From Branchiostoma floridae (taxonomy: Eukaryota; Chordata; Leptocardii; Amphioxiformes; Branchiostomatidae): 64,000 nucleotides of DNA. Positions within the stretch are counted from its first letter, which is position 1, and each line of letters begins with the position of its first letter. Positions 37,201-46,869 of the stretch are shown piece after piece. Made by a program: the position numbers and the translations under genes. The stretch is from contig NC_049981.1 of NCBI RefSeq assembly GCF_000003815.2, positions 658,459 through 722,458 on the forward strand, in the 5' to 3' direction. The notes beneath the pieces are model-generated. The model was not told the origin of the DNA. It ran no database searches and saw only the letters and a list, made by a program, of their open reading frames with translations.

Positions 37201-39866
37201 GTAAAAGTTACAAACCTCCAATTTTTTTGGATGTTGAGAAAATACATTGCTAAATATTTTTAATAAGTTTTAAAAAAGCAACACAGAACTTTCAAAACCC
37301 TGTCAATGTTACAGGACTGAATCAAAATTCAATTTTGAGAAATCTGATTACTACTTTTCATGACAATTAAACTGGTCTCACAAATTAGATACAAAGCTAC
37401 TTGTTATTACCTCCATGAAAAATGGAGGTATAGTTTTTGGTGTGTCTGTGTGTGCGTGTCCGCATATTTGTGGACATCATAACTTGAGAACCTCTCAATG
37501 GAGTACGATGATATTTGGTATGTGGGTAGGGGTTGGGAAGACGAAGGTCAAGGTCAATTTTGGCCCCCTTAGTGTGTGACCTTGGTACTGCAGCAGAACT
37601 TCAATTTTTTGTATCTTTTTATCTGGACATGCTATGGTCTTGATTTCTTGGTGGCAGATAGCTTTTGATGTAAGGAAGAAGTGGTGTATGTTTGGGCCCC
37701 CTAGCAGCTTGCCCTGGAACTGCAGGAGCATTTTTGTCAAAATCTTCCAAGAAGCATAACAGAACATAGGAATGATGAATTTCCATGATATTTGGTATGC
37801 AGGTACATGTGGCAGAGATGTACATAATGAAATCAAAATTATGCAAAGTTGGACTTCATTTGCATACTTAATGAGGAAAATTTATATTTACAGTGTTTTC
37901 CAATATATCGCTCAAATACATGTTACATATGTAGTTTGTGGCACGCGGAAGTTTAGCAGAAATTAATTATGCAAATAAGTCCCTAATTTGCATAATTAAT
38001 TTGAAAGTGTCCTAATTTTTCTTAGTACGTGTAGTAAATGATTGGTCTGTCAACACTGTGACCTGTCTACGTTAGTTAAAGGTGTACATAATCAAGCATG
38101 AATTATGCTAATTTGAAAGTAATTTGCATAATCAGAATATTTTCTTTCACAGATTACTGTGAATTTTCTTATGGTAGGCCACACGCATGAAGATGTCGAT
38201 GCAGTATTCAGCCAGTTCAGCCACCGGCTGGATCGAAAAGACGCAAAGACGCTGGATGAGCTGGAGACTGTGCTGAAGGACAGCTTCCATCCGGCGCCAA
38301 AGGTGGACAACTTTTTGGTGATGTGGGACATCAAAAACTGGCTGAAGCCTTATTTGGCCCCGATTGAAGGCCATTCCAAGCCTCATATGTACAGGTATGT
38401 GAACTGCCTACACTTCTGTCTGGCTTTATAAGACAGGAACATATAATGTGTACTCATTTCCTCGACTATCATTAAATATTGAATGAAGGGTTGGGCAGGG
38501 AGATGCACGTGGATATGTTGATTAGGATATTACTAAAATAATGACAAGTTTATTGCAAGTTCTCGCCCGAGGGCTAATTGGGACAAAATGACGGCAAACA
38601 ATGGTTAACAGCATTTTTAGTGAGCGGCTGCTCCAGTCTAAAAAATGATGCCAAACGTCAACTTCTTTAATGACATCATTTCCATGATGACAAACAAGTC
38701 CACAAAAAGATTACCTCTCTTTCAGGTTTACTAAAGATAGGAGCGAACGCGCCAACATGCAGTACAAGATGTGGTCAACCGACACTGTGTGGCGACCATC
38801 CGCAACGGACCCGGATCTCCAACTGTTCAAAGAAGTTGATGGCGAGCAGCAAATACCAACTGGACAGCCAGCCTTTGTGGAGCCACACTTCGAGGAAGAA
38901 GACCTTAAGAAGTTAAAGTCATCAATCGAGAAAATGAGGGACCATCTCAACTACCAGCAGTGGCAGTGGTGGCAGACATTTTTAGATAACCCAAAAGCCA
39001 TCCACCACACCTCCACCACACCTCCATCCTGGTTTCTCGACAACCTCCGTCCATTTCAACCTTTGCCACCTGTTCCACTAACATCAGATGAAGGGCAGAG
39101 GACAGCACTGCAGAGGCTGCTAAACAAGGAGCTCAACTGTCCTCCTGTGAGTCATCACATTACTGTTATATCTTTATTTATCCTCATATATTTATCTATA
39201 TATCTGTATGCACAATATTTCAAATACACTGTAGCACCCCAGTGAAGCAATCACCTCATATCACTATCCTCTACCTAAATAGCAGATGAACATGACATGA
39301 TGTTGATACTTTTTGTGAAGCAAAAATTGTTCAGAGAACCTTCTTTGCCAATAGGTCATTTAATTCTTTTTAAATCATAATTGCAAAGCAAATCCTCCTA
39401 TAATCATTTATTCATAGAAAAAGGCAAAGTTGCATCTTGGTTCTCTGTGATATGAACTTCAACGTAGCAATGCCACAGGGGTCCCATAGTTTGTCCTTAT
39501 AGTTTTTCAAATGTATCTTTTCAATAGGTATCTAACAAAGGAAAAAAGAGGCAGCAGAGTCAGCAGCCCTGCGTAGCACAGAAGAAGAGAAGAGGAGGCA
39601 ACAGTAAGCCAAAAAAGAATGACATGGCTGCATTTTTTGATGACAAGAAAAGAGTAAAAGTAGGAAAAATTGAATGGATCATTGAGGAAAAAGCAAAACT
39701 ATTAATGTACAGGGGAGCCCTAGGCAAAAAATATGTTCCATATAAGAACAGTGCAGGTAATCCAATGTGTATGTACATTAACAAAGACTCTATTGTCGCA
39801 CATTTTAAACTAACTGGGGATAAAATCCCACCCAACATTGTCGAGAAATTACAAGAGAAGATGTAA
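31222..39866 (+). CDS. Ten-exon DDE transposase-like protein, DUF7869 type (758 aa)
   Basis: Exons: 31222-31378, 32586-32844, 33481-33608, 34448-34653, 35284-35405, 35668-35803, 36890-37156, 38153-38394, 38726-39146, 39528-39866. Every junction is GT-AG and every phase matches; the joined frame is 2277 nt with one stop. In order the protein has an acidic N terminus, a cysteine cluster (GCKCKHSCH, exon 2), a helix-turn-helix-like stretch YLVNGAFVC then GICLGISRSSHYRIM, a second Cys pair (QCDVCMLAK, exon 5), then a catalytic-type core: LSLILDGMDQ (exon 6), NIQVDNCGRENKNRF (exon 7) and VGHTHEDVDAVFSQF (exon 8). The spaced acidic residues match a DDE/RNase H fold; the nearest family I know is DUF7869. 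The C terminus is basic (KGKKRQQ, KKRRGG) with a small closing domain. An intact, intron-rich frame suggests a recent element or a domesticated gene. No terminal inverted repeats were found around it. The start rests on the first in-frame ATG of exon 1; upstream noncoding exons are possible. Confidence 0.85.
31502..31590. repeat. TA / TATC microsatellite in intron 1
   Basis: ATATATATCTATATC-type repeats run for about 90 bp. Confidence 0.95.
31721..31829. repeat. Inverted repeat in intron 1
   Basis: TCTGATTGGTCAGAATGAAT followed by CGACAC (31721-31746) is inverted at 31804-31829. Between the arms, ATCGACACCGGCACC is itself repeated in tandem. It could be a small MITE or a foldback structure. 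Confidence 0.6.
33080..33283. mobile_element. MITE with TACTGTAAATG ends, copy 3, in intron 2
   Basis: The ends are TACTGTAAATGCATTCAAG and CTGCATTTACAATA. The internal TTCGCGGTGG modules match copy 1 at 12671-12881. Confidence 0.85.
33895..34060. repeat. Repeat shared by intron 3 and intron 7
   Basis: TTAGTTAAAGGTGTACATAA, then CAAGCAT, and GAAAGTAATTTGCATAATCA occur here and at 38040-38140. Downstream (34120-34320) there is a diverged match to 37500-37680 (CATGCTATGGTCTTG, GATAGCTTTTG). Parts of one longer repeat therefore occupy both introns. Confidence 0.7.
34735..35033. mobile_element. Degenerate element with GAATTTCGAGCCCTG end, intron 4
   Basis: The right end GAATTTCGAGCCCTG is a terminal sequence shared by many aquatic-animal MITEs. 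The left end CATGGCTCAAAATAC is a decayed inverse. The interior repeats CCTGCATATGCAGGT-like and GTGCAGGTAA modules. Confidence 0.5.
36054..36147. repeat. Left copy of a 94-bp direct duplication in intron 6
   Basis: The sequence from AGTAGTTGGATTTAGCAGC to TTAACTTTTATCACTT is repeated at 36772-36867 with very few differences. The two copies bracket a 624-bp insertion. Confidence 0.95.
36148..36771 (+). repeat. Insertion in intron 6 copied from the gene's own 3' flank
   Basis: The first part (36160-36310: GGCGGACAGGGAGT, CCCTGCCCTTGAGGAGCTAG, CTTGAGTATGTTGCCCTAGA) matches 40600-40740. The rest (about 36337-36771) is eleven units of the 39-bp minisatellite found at 40985-41535. Order and orientation are the same as downstream, with about 200 bp (40770-40980) left out. 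Confidence 0.9.
36772..36867. repeat. Right copy of the 94-bp direct duplication
   Basis: This is the partner of 36054-36147. It ends 22 bp before the acceptor of exon 7, so the duplication includes part of that acceptor's upstream sequence. Confidence 0.95.
37400..37860. repeat. Dispersed repeat beginning TTACCTCCATGAAAAATGGAGGT, intron 7
   Basis: It opens with a small hairpin (ACCTCCAT and ATGGAGGT) and continues with GTGTGTCTGTGTGTGCGTG and repeated GATATTTGGTATG motifs (37509 and 37789). A diverged, truncated match lies in intron 3 at 34120-34330. From memory, this opening is common in invertebrate genomes. Confidence 0.55.
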
Positions 39867-39882
39867 ATAACATTTAGTGCTA

Positions 39883-40700
39883 GAGTTATGGGTACTCACA
39901 ACCGCCCACCTACAGGTCGGCGGACAGGGAGTGGCGCCCCTGCCCTTGAGGAGCTAGTCCCGCAGTGTTCTCCCCCCCCCCCCACACGCAAAGAGAGGTA
40001 AAGTGTAGAGTTATGGGTACTCACAACCGCCCACCTACAGGTCGGCGGACAGGGAGTGGCGCCCCTCCCCTTGAGGAGCTAGTCCCGCAGTGTTCTCCCC
40101 CCCCCCCCCCCCTCCACACGTTTTTGGAAAAGGGGGCGCCCCCCCCTCCCCAATAAGACGTTTTTCCCTATTTTTTTCCCCCCCCCCCCCACCCAAAAAA
40201 GAGGTAAAATGGAGGTTTTTGGGGTTTTTCCCCCCCCCCCCTTTATTGTTGGGGGAGGGGGAGGGGGGCCCTCTCCCTTGGGGGAAAATGTCCCACTTTT
40301 TTTCTCCCCCCCCCCCCCCCCCCCCAAAAAGGGGGTAAAGGTGGGGGGTTTTGGGTCCTCCAACCCCCCCCCAAAAAGTTTGGGGAAAAGGGGGGGGCCC
40401 CCCTCCCTTGAGGGAGTTATTCCGAAATGTTTTCCCCCCCCCCCCCCCCCACGCAAAGAGGGGTAAAGTGTAGATTTTTGGGTTTTCACAACCCCCCACC
40501 TACAGTTGGGGGGACAGGGAGTGGGCCCCCTCCCCTTGGGGAGCTAGTCCCGAAGTTTTTTCCCCCCCCCCCCCCCCCTCACGAAAAAGAGAGGTAAAGT
40601 GTAGAGTTATGGGTACTCACGCCCACCTACAGGTCGGCGGACAGGGAGTGGCGCCCCTGCCCTTGAGGAGCTAGTCTCTCACCCATTCCCCAAAAATGAA
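39883..40700. repeat. Tandem repeat of about 120 bp, degrading into homopolymers
   Basis: About seven units start TAGAGTTATGGGTACTCAC and contain GGCGGACAGGGAGTGGCGCC and GAGGAGCTAGTC followed by a C-run. Units 1, 2 and the last are clean. Units in the middle (about 40120-40560) keep the same order of features but with C, G, T and A runs inflated and fine sequence lost, as in a badly resolved long-read consensus. Confidence 0.85.
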
Positions 40701-40913
40701 CTTGAGTATGTTGCCCTAGATGTGGGATTTGACATGATAGCCTTAACAAAAACTTGATGTGATGAAACCATATTTGTGCTTCTTATGGGCCACCTGGCCA
40801 GAATGTGGAAGAGTGCATTATTTCAACACCATTGTTACAGTATTTATTATCTAACATGTAAATGTGGTTATGTACTTGACCACATGTAAAGAGGTACATG
40901 CATTGCAAATTTG

Positions 40914-40919
40914 AATAAA
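40914..40919 (+). promoter_or_regulatory. Possible poly(A) signal downstream of the DUF7869-like gene
   Basis: AATAAA in TTTGAATAAAGTTCTG is the first clear signal I saw beyond the stop at 39866. A 3' UTR reaching it would cross the tandem repeat. Confidence 0.35.
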
Positions 40920-40984
40920 GTTCTGTGTAAAGCACAAGGCCAGAAGTATGACTTTCTTTTGTAGAGTTTACAGAAATTCCAGCC

Positions 40985-41555
40985 AGATTAACAGTGTTGA
41001 ACCAGGCCGCTGGAATTCTAGCAAAGGAGGCAGTGCTGAATATAACCGCTGGATTTCCAGCGAGGGAGGCAGTGTTGAACAGGGCCGCTGGAAATCCAGC
41101 GAGGGTGGCAGTGTTAAACAGGGCCGCTGGAAATCCAGCGAGGGTGGCAGTGTTGAACATGGCCGCTGGATTTCCAGCGAGGGAGGCAGTGTTGAACAGG
41201 GCCGCTGGATTTCCAGCCAGGGAGGCTGTGTTGAACAGGGCCGCTGGAAATCCAGCCAGGGAGGCAGTGTTGAACAGGGCTGCTGGATTTCCAGCCAGGG
41301 AGGCAGTGTTGAACAGGGTCGCTGGATTTCCAGCGAGGGAGGAGAGGGAGGAAGTTTTGAACAGGGCCGCTGGAAATCCAGCCAGGGAGGCAGTGATGAA
41401 CAGGGCCAGACTTCCAGCCAGGGAGGCAGTCTTGCTCTGGACCGCTGGAATTCCAGCCAGAGAAAACAGTCAAGTGGAAGCCGCTGGAAATCCATCCAAA
41501 CAAAAACCTAGGGTAAGGCGCTGGAATTCCAGCCAGGGAAGCAGTCTCAAGTAGT
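40985..41555. repeat. 39-bp minisatellite with palindromic core
   Basis: About fourteen units of GGAGGCAGTGTTGAACAGGG plus a 14-bp core. The core occurs as GCTGGAAATCCAGC, as its exact reverse complement GCTGGATTTCCAGC, and as the perfect palindrome GCTGGAATTCCAGC. Because 39 is divisible by three, all frames tend to stay open; the resulting ORFs on both strands are not genes. A second array of the same unit is in intron 6 at 36337-36771. Confidence 0.97.
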
Positions 41556-42315
41556 TTAAGGAGTACATGATATCATACTATGTACAAATAGTACCGAAAT
41601 CTTAAAAAAGTGTCAACTTGAGACAATAATACAGTCTCAAGTTGCATCTGAATCCGTTAAGAATAGTCAGTCTACCGAGGGGATATCTATGCACAGATTC
41701 CCCAAAGTTAAAAATGACAGAACTGCGGCTGACAAATTGAGAGTCTCAGCGAGCTAGAAAACAGTGTACAAAATTATGTATCAAGTTTGTTCAGAGGCAT
41801 GGTTCCTTCCGCGACATCTACGGCTTCGCACACTTCGAGCTCCGCACACTTCGAGCCCTCGTACTTCAACATGAACCTTGAGATTATATTGGGGAGAGCT
41901 GTGGGAGGACCAGAAGGATTATCGCAGGAAAAGTTCCAACTATTGACACCGCTGGTCTGCCGACTCCCAGTCACGGAACGCGCGCGGAGAAGGGTGAATT
42001 CGCCACTGTTTATCACAGCTGCAGGACGTTTATCTGTCACATACTAGTAGTAATTCACCCTGTAAATTTACCTTGTATTTCGCTTGTTCTGGTCATAACT
42101 GTGTTGCCATTATTGTGAAGTACTTGTACGCTTTGACTCCGACACAAAACAGCACAAATGATTCTTGGATTTTACATCTTTGTCGGCGTCCGGATAGATT
42201 TCATAACAAAGTGAACCGCTTATACCGAACTCGTAACAACAATGATGCCGACGCTGTCCCAAGATTTTCAAGCACGAAAATTTGCTGACCGTATTCAAAA
42301 TACGTTGGAAAAATA

Positions 42316-43010
42316 GTCACTAGATTTTGTCATGAGTATTGTAGTTTTTGGTCTCCGTAAAACCAAGTTACGAGCGAATCTGGGATTTTTCGTCGTCGAC
42401 AACAACAACTCTAAGAAAAATGGCCCCAAAAAAGATGGCGGCCGTGCGCTAAAAACCTCAGAGACTTTTCGAATTTTCTTTCACGGAAACACCAGTCTGT
42501 ATGTTTTTCCTCGAATCACTAGGAGCTTACGAAATCTGTGTGTTGTTTAGTGTCTTAGCGGTGGACATGTTGTTGATAGATGAGTTAAAATAGTTTGGTT
42601 TTGTATAAAAACTTCTAGCGTAACCTGAGCATGTAAACAAAGGAAAATATATCGAGGTTGCGGGACCACAAGCATGTACGTACTTGTTACTATGTCATCG
42701 ATAACTCGTTTTTTTTGCTCGTGTAGCTACAAACTTGGCACTTTTGTCGCTAGATTTTGTCATGAATATTGTAGCATTTATATGTAGTACTGATATGGTC
42801 TCCGTAAAACCTAGTTACGAGTGAATCTTGGATTTTTCGTCGTCAACAACAAAGAAAAATTCCTCACAAAAAAATGGCGGCCCCGTGCCATGCGCTATTA
42901 TTTAACCACACTTTTCGAATTTTCTATCACGGAAACACCAGTCTGTGTGTTTTCCTCGAATCACTGGGAGCTTACAAAATCTGTCTGTTGTGCAGACAAA
43001 TATGAGACAG
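42316..43010. repeat. Tandem duplication with a GATGGCGGC motif
   Basis: The block with CTAGATTTTGTCATGA, TGGTCTCCGTAAAACC, GGATTTTTCGTCGTC, ATGGCGGCC and CACGGAAACACCAGTCTG occurs at 42316-42545 and again at 42749-42985, about 430 bp apart. Neither copy has an extended coding frame consistent between copies. Confidence 0.8.
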
Positions 43011-43903
43011 AAAGAACAGTCACTCTCAAAATGTTTCACGGACTCGTCACAATCTGGAGGCGTTTAGCTAGCTATCGGCCGTGCTCACGACTAGAAATGG
43101 TCAGTCTACGACGTACTATCTATCCGATAAAAGCTTACAGGTTTGTAAACAAACACATACTTTGAGTGGGAATGTATTTTGAATCGCATTTCTTGTGGCA
43201 ATGAGGTTGCTTCTCATTTTAAATCCTGGCGAACTGTACGTAGTTAGTTGCTCAGCTGTTGTATATTTGTACGCGACCGAAGCTTTAGTCCCGGTTTCGC
43301 TAGCAGACACAAGCTGAGACCGCAAAGAGGCACAAATTTCTGCGCTTCCGCTAGAAAACATCTTCAAATTAATGTACAGCATGGCCTCCTTACTGAGGAT
43401 AATGTAAGCTAATGCTATCATTTGTGTATAGAAGAAGCGATGACTGTTTGTCCCCGCTTATTCCACACGCTACAATAATGAACTTTCTCCCCGCTTGCGT
43501 TACGCACGCTTGGTACGTGCATCAACTTCAAGTGCCTCTAAGATATATTTCAGTGGCGTGAATACGAACGAAATTCTCTTCAAGTGAAGTGAAGTATGTG
43601 TTCTTTAGTCGTGCCGAGTTTCGTCAATGAATTATGTTTCCTTTATAAGATACGGGTCTATCAAATGTATATTATTCCCCTAGTCAACCATACCAGCTAG
43701 TAGGGACTAACTAAAATGACGTCACGGCATGTTCCTAATTAGTTCCAGCAAAGAGCTCAAAGTACACATTTTTATGTCGCTGTTTGAGGGACTTCCGGAC
43801 GGACAATTGATTTGAAACTTGCATTGACTTTTTCAGAAAAGATCAAATTTTTACATTATTGGTAGAAAATGCTACAGACGATTTCATTTCAGTTACACTT
43901 GAA

Positions 43904-44003
43904 NNNNNNNNNNNNNNNNNNNNNNNNNNNNNNNNNNNNNNNNNNNNNNNNNNNNNNNNNNNNNNNNNNNNNNNNNNNNNNNNNNNNNNNNNNNNNNNNN
44001 NNN
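43904..44003. other. Assembly gap, 100 N
   Basis: This is a default-length gap upstream of the membrane-protein exons; 5' exons may be hidden here. Confidence 0.99.
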
Positions 44004-44121
44004 GGGCTCCATCAGCTTATCTGTAATATTTCTGGTAAGAATGAAGCATGCCAAAATCGTTAAGTTACGAATGATCTACAATGGAGAATAAACTAATATG
44101 CTGTTTTTATTCCGACGCCAG

Positions 44122-46531
44122 CCCATCAACTCACCGTCTGCCGACAAGGCCAACATCTTCACCTGGAACTACTTCAAGTTTGTGGAGGAACATCCCTACT
44201 TGTGGGTGTTCGACACCACACAGTGTTTCCCTGAGTCCAACAAAGTCAACATCATGTTCACTGTACCAGGTAATGACATATACAATTTGGAGTATAGAGA
44301 AGGATGGAGGAAGAGAGTCATGTCCATCCGTGCAACCAGCACGCCCGGATGATGATGATGATGACCGCTTGCAAATATCACAGTTATAATGCTACCTGCC
44401 ATAATTTACGAAGAAATTCATTTGACGATTTGCTTACTAAATACATCAATAATGTTTGTTACAAAATGTTGAATCCTTGACAATTTAGGTCATTACATTT
44501 TAGTGGTTTGATAAGTCCTTGCCACAGCAAATGGTGCTCTGGTGACACCCGTCTCTCTTCCTGCGTCCCTTCGTTACACAGATTTGTGCAATGACTCTAC
44601 ACAGCGAGGGTCTACTTTGCTGGTTGTGGTCTGTGGAGTGTTAGCAAGCAAGAAAGTCAAGAGCACCTGATAGCAAACCTTTACATTTCGGAATAAGGTT
44701 TTGTTACATATATATGTTTCAAAAGACTATCTGAACATGTTAATGTTTAGTGTAGATCTGCATTGTGTCGAGAAAGTCATGGTAACTCAAAGTTTCACTC
44801 TTTGTTTCTCCACAGCCGACTACAAGGCGGCGTTCCAGCTGAGTGAGACTCTGGCCCGTGACGTGTTCCTGTACGAGCTGGCTCGGGTCATGACAGTCTC
44901 TCCTCTCCGCATCCAGAACCTAGGGGTAAGTTTTTAAATTTCTTTTGCTTATAACGAAAAAATAAATAAAATTACATCAATCGGAGATGACATACTTCTC
45001 CAGGTTCTCCTCTTTTACTTAAGTTATAAACATACACAGGGGGAGAGAGGGGGCGGGAGAGATAGAAAGAGATGAACAGATGTACACATAGAGACGCGAC
45101 AAAACATGACTTCACTAACAGTAAGCTGAAGAAATAACAAGAAATTGGCCAAAGAAAGAAAAAAAAACTCGTTAATAGTAAAACTGACACCTGCTCTACC
45201 TGTTGGTTTCCACGCGGTATGGACGTCAGAGATGTCGACAGTTAGTTAGGTCAAAGGTCCAAGAAGTCTCTAGAATTAAACATGTGTGTCTTCAAGTGCG
45301 TGCTATATGCATGTACATTGCCTTATAATAGCCAACGGTAAAGTAAGTTAGACTGAGTCATTGAGAAAAATTCTGACTCTGTGAAAATATTGTTATCAGA
45401 TCTTCAATATCTCTTGTTTATTCTTGAACCCTTTCATATCGTCCCGTCCGCAGTTCACTTATACCAGTACAAGTGACGTCACCGTCAAGTTTACGTTGCT
45501 GGGCGTTCCCCCCGTCACTGGTAACGTCGCCGTCGTCAAGCCGCAGACGTCATTGGACGTCGCCAGGACTCTGCTGAAGAACGCCATCGACACCAACAGT
45601 TTCCAGGTCACCATTCAGCTGCAAAATGTGGTACGTCATCCATTTCTAACCAATGGTTGTGCTTGAAGATTACCTGGTTGGTTACTGATGACGATACACT
45701 GTCATCGATATTCACATCATTCTTTTGAGCAATGGACGCTCTTTGATGGTAACGTAATGCGGCTGCGGGGTCTTTGATCGATCGATATAGGGTCCTTGTA
45801 TTTAGAGGATTACAAAATCGTTGATACCGGATATTGAATGTCGCCACTTCCGTCTCCCAGCTGACCGTGGTTGTTCCCGCCTCCCCCGGCACCATCGTGG
45901 AAAACGCCATCTTTGATAACCAGTCATCCGAACTGATAGGATTCTCCGGCGGTAAGGATGTTCTTTTTTTAAATTTTCAATTAGAATTATAATACATACA
46001 CTAACTAACAAAAATGCTTCACTTTAGCTTTTGTGCTTAGATGAAACGTCAGGCAGTTCTCAACATTCAGTTCAGTTACTTTAACAATGAATGGCTTGAA
46101 CCATGTATCTAAGTCCTAAAACGACATACCATATTAATCAAAACAATATTTGCTGTGTACAATTTGTCATATGCTGAAGCCATGAGATTTGCCATAGCAC
46201 TGTTCAAGTTAGGGTAGATCCAAAAAGTCTTGTCCAAGAAATCACAGTTTGAGCTAAATGGGGTGTCGCTCTGACGAAAGCAGCAGTACAGTGACCAAAA
46301 AAAATATTTTTGTCCTTTATAGGGGCCATGGCTGGTGTGGCCCTAGGCCTGCTGATCGTGACCATTGCCCTGGGACTGGGCCTGATGTTCCTGCTGCAGC
46401 GCGGGTTCGGTGGGGGGTCCAAGGCTCCTGCAGTGGCGCGCAGTGGGGGAGGCAACTCCGCACCGACCGAGGAGAAGGTCCCGGGAGGCCTGGATAATAT
46501 CGACAATCCAAACTACAGCAGCACTGCATAA
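44122..46531 (+). CDS. C-terminal half of a type I membrane protein with NPxY tail
   Basis: Five exons with matching phases: 44122-44269, 44816-44925, 45454-45630, 45861-45951, 46323-46531 (stop). They give 244 residues. Extracellular part: PYLWVFDTTQCFPESNKVNI, then a helix-strand module (FLYELARVMTVSPLRIQNLG, then SDVTVKFTLLG) of the ferredoxin/SEA-like type often found just outside membranes, then a second similar stretch (VARTLLKNAIDT, FQVTIQLQNV). One transmembrane helix of about 23 residues (GVALGLLIVTIALGLGLMFL) is followed by a cytoplasmic tail of about 45 residues, Gly/Ser/Pro-rich and ending LDNIDNPNYSSTA. NPNY fits the NPxY motif read by PTB domains and clathrin adaptors. The arrangement recalls the juxtamembrane region of fibrocystin-like proteins, but I cannot assign the family. 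The 5' end is missing; a possible preceding exon end lies at 44004-44034, against the gap. Confidence 0.85.
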
Positions 46532-46856
46532 AATCTCCTGTCGCTTTTTTATTAGGAAGAAAACACAGAAAATGTTATTTGACAAATGGCAAAGAAATGT
46601 AGGTAAATAGTGGGATCACTAATATAGATCATAAAAGCTACATGCTCTGTTGAATGTCGTCTACTCTTGTCTTTACTTAATCGAATGTAATCATGACACA
46701 TCTTAAACGGTTAACATGTATGCTAGGCCCCTTGTAAATCAACTTGTAAAGGTTGGAGGGGTCAGCGGCTATCTAAACATGAAACGAATTAATAGCTAGA
46801 TAAGAAAAATGATAGAATAATTCAAGTACGACGTCATGCTCGTTTAATACCCTCTC

Positions 46857-46862
46857 AATAAA
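46857..46862 (+). promoter_or_regulatory. Poly(A) signal of the membrane-protein gene
   Basis: AATAAA in CTCTCAATAAAGCATTG lies 326 bp after the stop at 46531, a reasonable 3' UTR length. Confidence 0.6.
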
Positions 46863-46869
46863 GCATTGA

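Noticed and set aside
40035-40499. Glycine/proline-rich frames of 80-154 codons
   Set aside because: Products of C/G homopolymer runs in a degraded tandem repeat.
36337-41555. CRISPR-like regular arrays
   Set aside because: Units are directly adjacent with no unique spacers; the setting is a eukaryotic intron-bearing gene. They are minisatellites.
41787-42047. 86-88-codon ORFs on both strands
   Set aside because: Open on both strands over the same GC-richer patch; neither has a known domain or splice context.
44004-44034. Possible exon (GLHQLICNIS) ending at GTAAGA next to the gap
   Set aside because: Only 31 bases are visible, its acceptor is in the gap, and its phase cannot be tested, so it was not added to the gene model.
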